In this document: one piece after another, positions 6,065 to 9,137 of the stretch
Layout: every line of letters begins with the position of its first letter
Numbering within the stretch: the first letter of the stretch is position 1
Origin: Patescibacteria group bacterium
GTDB lineage: Bacteria > Patescibacteriota > Dojkabacteria > SC72
Length of the DNA stretch: 9,137 bases
Direction of reading: 5' to 3'
Assembly: GCA_018818345.1 (NCBI GenBank)
Contig: JAHISI010000045.1
Location: 1 to 9,137 of the forward strand
Translations under genes and position numbers: made by a program
The notes under the pieces: generated by a model
The model's database searches: none
Seen by the model: the letters and a program-made list of their open reading frames with translations, nothing else
Told to the model about the DNA's origin: nothing

Positions 6065-7175
6065 GTTCCAATTGTGGAGTCTCATCTTCCCCCACTATTT
6101 CTCCTTCCTGCTTAACCTTATCCACTCTCCTAACCAATTGATTAAATCTAGTTGTGCTTACAGTATCATATTGTTTCTGCAAACCATCAATCTTTTCACC
6201 AATTTTGTAAAACGAATCAGAAAAATTAACAAACTCTTTCTCAAATGCTCGTACATGCCCAATGATATTATAGATATTTTTCTGTACTCTAAAGTTCTCG
6301 TAAGATTGTTTTACCATTCTCAATATAGCTGTGAAGCTAAAAGGGCCAGCAAATACAATCTTACTTGCCATAGCGGCTTGAGAGAGTTCGGGCATTTTTT
6401 CATAGATATATGAGAAAATCATCTCATTAGGAATAAAAAGTATAACAAAATCGACAGTTTTGTCCTCAGGATTAATATAGTCTCTTGTTGTAACCTGTTT
6501 CATCTTGTCTTTCACATCTCTCTCAAACTGCACTCTAAACTTCTCCTTCATCTCCTTGTCATCAGTCTCTGTCATCTTTTGAAGATTAGAATATGGAAAC
6601 TTAGAATCAATATTGATCCTTGTACCATCAGGTAGAAATACACAGAAATCTGGTCTAGTTTCAGAACCAGCCTGTTCTTTGTTAAATTCATAATCCACCC
6701 CTCTTACAAACCCTGCCATCTTAAGTAAATCATCCGCAACTTGTTCTCCAAATTGTCCTCTTAATTGATTATTTGAAAGCACTTTCTTTAGGCTCTCTGT
6801 ATTAACAGAAAGTTGCTCAGTGATTTTTTTACTTTCATCTAACGAAGTTCTTAATGAAGAGAAGGAATCAATCCTATCCTTTTCTGTAGTTTTAACATAT
6901 TCCTCAAGATTCTTTACTAGTCTAGTTATTTCTTCTCGTTTGTTCTCTAAATCCACCCTATTCTGTTTTGTTTCAGAAGAGAGCTTTTCATTAGCCATTC
7001 TTACCAAATCTTCATTTGCTTGATTCAATACAACAGGAAGTAACTCTGTAAGCTTTTGTTCTATGGTATCCGTAATCTCTTGTTGGTTACCACCTTGTCC
7101 TTTTTTAAGGAAATAGAAGATACCAACTCCAAGGAGTACGCCCCCAACTAGTGCAAGTATTATGTAGAGTATCAT
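6045..7175 (-). CDS. rmuC: DNA recombination protein RmuC
   Basis: RmuC proteins carry a PD-(D/E)xK-like nuclease fold on a membrane-anchored coiled coil; in E. coli loss raises inversion at short repeats. From ATG 7175 (376 aa) there is an N-terminal membrane helix (1-23, ILYIILALVGGVLLGVGIF), a long predicted coiled coil (about 32-135), then the conserved block LRGQFGEQVADDLLKMAGF (138-156). RPDFCVFLPDG (174-184) with INIDSKFPYSN (187-197) gives D176 and D190-x-K192 as the likely catalytic set. VDFVILFIPNEMIFSYI (241-257) and KIVFAGPFSFTAILRMVKQSYENF (272-295) complete the family signature. The frame extends to a TTG at 7250, but that would place 25 non-family residues before the membrane helix and run into the divergent gene, so ATG 7175 is chosen. 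The C-terminus is acidic (GEDETPQLELKSVED). It is transcribed alone from a strong predicted promoter. Confidence 0.95.
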   Translation of the reverse strand: MILYIILALVGGVLLGVGIFYFLKKGQGGNQQEITDTIEQKLTELLPVVLNQANEDLVRMANEKLSSETKQNRVDLENKREEITRLVKNLEEYVKTTEKDRIDSFSSLRTSLDESKKITEQLSVNTESLKKVLSNNQLRGQFGEQVADDLLKMAGFVRGVDYEFNKEQAGSETRPDFCVFLPDGTRINIDSKFPYSNLQKMTETDDKEMKEKFRVQFERDVKDKMKQVTTRDYINPEDKTVDFVILFIPNEMIFSYIYEKMPELSQAAMASKIVFAGPFSFTAILRMVKQSYENFRVQKNIYNIIGHVRAFEKEFVNFSDSFYKIGEKIDGLQKQYDTVSTTRFNQLVRRVDKVKQEGEIVGEDETPQLELKSVED

Positions 7176-7205
7176 TATGGCAGAATCTGTTAATTTATCG
7201 TATTC

Positions 7206-7211
7206 TATTAT
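7206..7211 (+). promoter_or_regulatory. Possible -10 element for the flippase-mscL pair
   Basis: TATTAT matches the -10 consensus at 5 of 6 and lies 26 bp before the flippase ATG. No good -35 hexamer is seen 16-18 bp upstream. It occupies nearly the same bases as the -10 of the opposite rmuC promoter. Confidence 0.3.
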
Positions 7212-7236
7212 ATCTAACTTTGACCAATACTTCCAA
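7207..7236 (-). promoter_or_regulatory. Predicted sigma70-type promoter of rmuC
   Basis: On the minus strand TTGGAA (7236-7231) is separated by 18 bp from a perfect TATAAT (7212-7207). Transcription would start around 7200, about 25 nt before the rmuC ATG at 7175. The -35 element abuts the start codon of the divergent flippase gene (7238). Confidence 0.6.
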
Positions 7237-7237
7237 G

Positions 7238-8473
7238 ATGAAAACGCCAAAAGATCTCGGATATATTAAGAATCTTCTTTTAACAAGTGTAATGGGAGGT
7301 TTAATTGGCTTGTTGAATTATGTTTTCAATATTATAGTTGCAAGATATACAGAAAGCTCAGTGTTTGGATTGTTTAGTGCAGCAATGGCAATTATCTATC
7401 TACTCCAAATTCCAGCTACCTCTATACAGGCAATTATAACAAAGAAGATTGGAGAAAATCGTAAATACAACATGAACGGTTTTAAATGGGAATCGTTGAT
7501 CATATTCTCTATCTTAGGAATAGTAATCTCCACCATTTTCTTCATTTTCAAAGGGCAATTGGCACAGGTATCAAACGTATCTCAAGATGTATTCATATAT
7601 CTCGCAATTGTTCTATTCCTTGCATTTGTGAGTCCAATTGCAAAAGGTCTGCTTTTAGGAGTAGAAAGGATTGTAACTGTGAACCTTCTTCTCTTTGCTG
7701 AGACAATCTTGAAACTCATCTTGGGAGTAGTTGCAATTAAACTTGGTGGTTCAATACCTCTCTTGATTCTTGCAAATGGTATTCCTGCACTCCTAACAAC
7801 TCTATTCATAATTCCACTTACCAAATTGAATGGTGAAAAATCAGAAAAGAAGATTACTGTAAATTACAAAGAATTAATTCTCACTACAGTCAGTTTTCTC
7901 CTTTTAAGTGCACCCTATACATTGGATTTGATTCTTGTAAATACTTCTTTCAGATCTGAATATTCAGCAGTATCTCTACTTGGGAAGTTAGTATATTTTG
8001 CAGCTATAACTATTGCCGCAGTAATGTTTGCAAGGCTATCAAACCAAAGAGATGTTAAAGCCGAGAAGAAGACACTGTTAATTTCTTTAGCTGGAACCGT
8101 TGGAATTGGAATTGCAGTTACACTTGGACTATATATCTTCAAAGATTTGGTTATTAACATGACGATAGGAAGTCAGTATCTTTCCATTGCCCCATATATC
8201 GCTCTTTTTGGATTGTGTATGACTGGCTATGCTGTTGTCTTTATGTTGGCTAACTATTTCATTTCCATTAGTAGCTTTAAATATATTTTCATCCTTGTGT
8301 TTATGGTTGCTTTACAAATCTATCTGTTTGTAACAAACAACAACGAGTTAATGCAGGTCCTTAACAACCAGATTATTGTGTATTCCACTCTTACAGTGTT
8401 AACATTAATATATCTATTTCTAACTTTTAAGAAGAGACATAATGGACAAAAAGAAGAACCCAAAGTTAATTAA
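7238..8473 (+). CDS. MOP-superfamily polysaccharide/lipid flippase-like membrane protein
   Basis: A 411-residue polytopic membrane protein with about 12 hydrophobic segments (approximately 12-34, 44-66, 86-105, 118-138, 148-168, 171-195, 212-235, 245-266, 278-301, 316-340, 346-366, 378-397). The N-terminal pattern, GGLIGLLNYVFNIIVARYTESSVFGLFSAAMAI at 20-52, is the usual start of Wzx/PST-type flippases of the MOP superfamily, where 'ARxLSxxxFGxxxA' follows the first helix. QIPATSIQAIITKKIGE (57-73) and an internal second repeat also fit. Members move lipid-linked glycans across the cytoplasmic membrane, but no glycosyltransferase genes are near, so the substrate is unknown. The open frame extends to GTG at 7151, but that region is antisense to the rmuC start. 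ATG 7238 starts the canonical N-terminus and has A at -3. Its last 32 nt overlap mscL, implying cotranscription. Confidence 0.8.
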   Translation: MKTPKDLGYIKNLLLTSVMGGLIGLLNYVFNIIVARYTESSVFGLFSAAMAIIYLLQIPATSIQAIITKKIGENRKYNMNGFKWESLIIFSILGIVISTIFFIFKGQLAQVSNVSQDVFIYLAIVLFLAFVSPIAKGLLLGVERIVTVNLLLFAETILKLILGVVAIKLGGSIPLLILANGIPALLTTLFIIPLTKLNGEKSEKKITVNYKELILTTVSFLLLSAPYTLDLILVNTSFRSEYSAVSLLGKLVYFAAITIAAVMFARLSNQRDVKAEKKTLLISLAGTVGIGIAVTLGLYIFKDLVINMTIGSQYLSIAPYIALFGLCMTGYAVVFMLANYFISISSFKYIFILVFMVALQIYLFVTNNNELMQVLNNQIIVYSTLTVLTLIYLFLTFKKRHNGQKEEPKVN

Positions 8474-8843
8474 CGAAGGAAAAAAGCTTACTGGTGAGTT
8501 CAAGGCTTTTGCTTTTAGTGGAGCTACTGTAGGTGCTGCAGTTGGTATTATGATGGGTGCTGCATTGAACAGTGTTGTGTCATCTTTAGTAAAGGATATT
8601 CTTACTCCACCTATTGCCTATCTTACATCTGGAATTGATTTCTCAAATTTGTATTGGGTATTGGATTCTAGAGAGTTTGGTTCTTTGGCAGAGGCACAGG
8701 CTTCTAATGCTGCCATCATTTACTATGGTAATTTCATAACCATATTTATATCTTTCATCATTACCGCAACGGTATTGTTCCTTATTGTGCAGAAGATATT
8801 GAAGATGGTTAAGAAGGATGCCAAGAAAGAGGAGAAGAAATAG
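8442..8843 (+). CDS. mscL: Large-conductance mechanosensitive channel, MscL-like
   Basis: MscL opens under membrane tension to release solutes during hypo-osmotic shock. The 133-residue protein has a Lys-rich cytoplasmic N-terminus (1-19), then TM1 with the family signature: FKAFAFSGATVGAAVGIMMGAALNSVVSSLVKDILTPP at 20-57. An extracellular loop with GIDFSNLYWVL (64-74) follows, then YYGNFITIFISFIITATVLFLIV (94-116) as TM2 and a charged C-terminal helix (KMVKKDAKKEEKK). Length is normal (MscL is about 130-150 aa). Aligned by eye to E. coli MscL, the pore helix is unusual: R13, N15, D18 and the gate residue L19 correspond to S26, A28, G31 and A32, while V23 corresponds to I36. ATG 8442 overlaps the flippase by 32 nt and is preceded by a weak purine-rich AAGAGA. 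It converges on the next gene with a single base between the stop codons. Confidence 0.87.
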   Translation: MDKKKNPKLINEGKKLTGEFKAFAFSGATVGAAVGIMMGAALNSVVSSLVKDILTPPIAYLTSGIDFSNLYWVLDSREFGSLAEAQASNAAIIYYGNFITIFISFIITATVLFLIVQKILKMVKKDAKKEEKK

Positions 8844-8844
8844 G

Positions 8845-9137
8845 CTATTTGCAAATATCATTTTTATGAAGGTTTATGTCTACGATTTTTGGGCTAAACT
8901 TCCTTAACAAAGAAGAATACCTTTTCCCATCAGGGACAATTATCTTTGTAAGTTTAGATCTTTTATCTAGATAATCTAATAGACAAAAATAATCCCCATC
9001 TCCCGATATGACTATCGCCTTATCATAATTAGGATATTGCGCCATAGCATTAAGAATAAGTTCACCATCAACATTGCCTTTCATTTCTTTATGATTATTC
9101 TTCCATATTTCTAAAGTAGGTTTAAATACTAAGGTAT
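8845..9137 (-). CDS. LabA-like NYN domain protein (DUF88), 5' end outside window
   Basis: The frame is open from the window edge to a TAG at 8847-8845, giving about 97 codons of the C-terminal part. ATG at 9084 is internal: the frame continues upstream through TLVFKPTLEIWKNNHKE, which belongs to the family pattern. The following KGNVDGELILNAMAQ, YDKAIVISGDGDYFCLLDYL and LTKIIVPDGKRYSSLLRKF are hallmarks of LabA-like NYN (PIN-like) domains. The Asp residues in KGNVD and SGDGDY are expected to coordinate the metal of a putative RNase. Family members are predicted nucleases, with cellular targets mostly unknown. The upstream third of the domain, including the first acidic residue, lies outside the window. 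The gene is convergent with mscL. Confidence 0.88.
   Translation of the reverse strand, partial: TLVFKPTLEIWKNNHKEMKGNVDGELILNAMAQYPNYDKAIVISGDGDYFCLLDYLDKRSKLTKIIVPDGKRYSSLLRKFSPKIVDINLHKNDICK
8846..8857. repeat. 12-bp perfect palindrome between convergent genes
   Basis: TATTTGCAAATA is a perfect palindrome placed at the shared 3' end of mscL and the NYN gene, followed on the plus strand by ATTTTT (8859-8864 region). It could act as a weak bidirectional termination or pausing structure, but the stem is AT-rich and it may be incidental. Confidence 0.25.

Noticed and set aside
6072..6413. Plus-strand open frame that might be the missing C-terminal part of the DUF1846 protein
   Set aside because: It is the antisense of conserved rmuC codons and shows no DUF1846-like motifs.
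7151..7237. N-terminal extension of the flippase to GTG 7151
   Set aside because: The added residues are antisense to the rmuC start region and precede the canonical flippase N-terminus, which begins at ATG 7238.
7176..7250. N-terminal extension of rmuC to TTG 7250
   Set aside because: The 25 extra residues precede a clean membrane helix, use a TTG start, and cover the divergent promoter and the start of the flippase gene.
1..9137. CRISPR array, transposon ends, tRNA or riboswitch
   Set aside because: No regularly spaced repeats, transposase-like frame, cloverleaf or long structured leader was seen; intergenic space is too short for most of these.

Overview
This is an AT-rich, very gene-dense stretch of a bacterial chromosome. 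It holds nine complete genes plus one partial gene at each edge, with no RNA gene, insertion sequence, CRISPR array or phage signature. Intergenic gaps are at most about 97 bp, and the three convergent gene pairs overlap or touch. Start codons lack clear Shine-Dalgarno sequences. All eleven visible stop codons are TAA or TAG. Compact genes, AT-richness and conserved proteins of unknown function (DUF5684-like, DUF1846) would fit a small-genome lineage such as the Candidate Phyla Radiation (Patescibacteria). That placement is an inference from style, not from a marker gene, and its confidence is low.

Layout. Bases 1-222 (+) are the 3' end of an unrecognised gene. On the minus strand, 3599 down to 219 is a tight recombination operon, recA-recX-recJ: a 2-bp gap between recA and recX, and a recX-recJ overlap. 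It has a good sigma70-type promoter at 3631-3659 and a short inverted repeat next to the recA start. Upstream on the same strand (3697-4284) is a short N-formylglutamate-amidohydrolase-like putative metallohydrolase. A 97-bp divergent spacer follows. Then comes a plus-strand pair: a signal-peptide-bearing membrane protein with a Tyr-Asp repeat and a DUF5684-like domain (4382-4981), and a short DUF1846 protein (4994-6064). This pair converges on rmuC (minus, 6045-7175). rmuC is divergent from a MOP-superfamily flippase (7238-8473), which overlaps an mscL-like mechanosensitive channel gene (8442-8843). A LabA-like NYN-domain nuclease gene (minus) runs off the right edge.

How the genes fit together. 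RecA, its modulator RecX, and the 5'-3' single-strand exonuclease RecJ form a translationally compact recombination/repair module. RmuC, a predicted nuclease-fold protein affecting DNA rearrangement, lies 2.5 kb upstream of the recA start. The remaining genes are envelope functions (flippase, channel, surface protein) or conserved proteins of unknown role.

I did not find a clear new defence or mobile system. The points most worth following are the recA-recX-recJ operon and its putative operator, the unusual pore helix of the MscL homologue, the DUF1846 protein lacking the family's C-terminal part, the Tyr-Asp repeat, and the consistent A at -3 with no Shine-Dalgarno.
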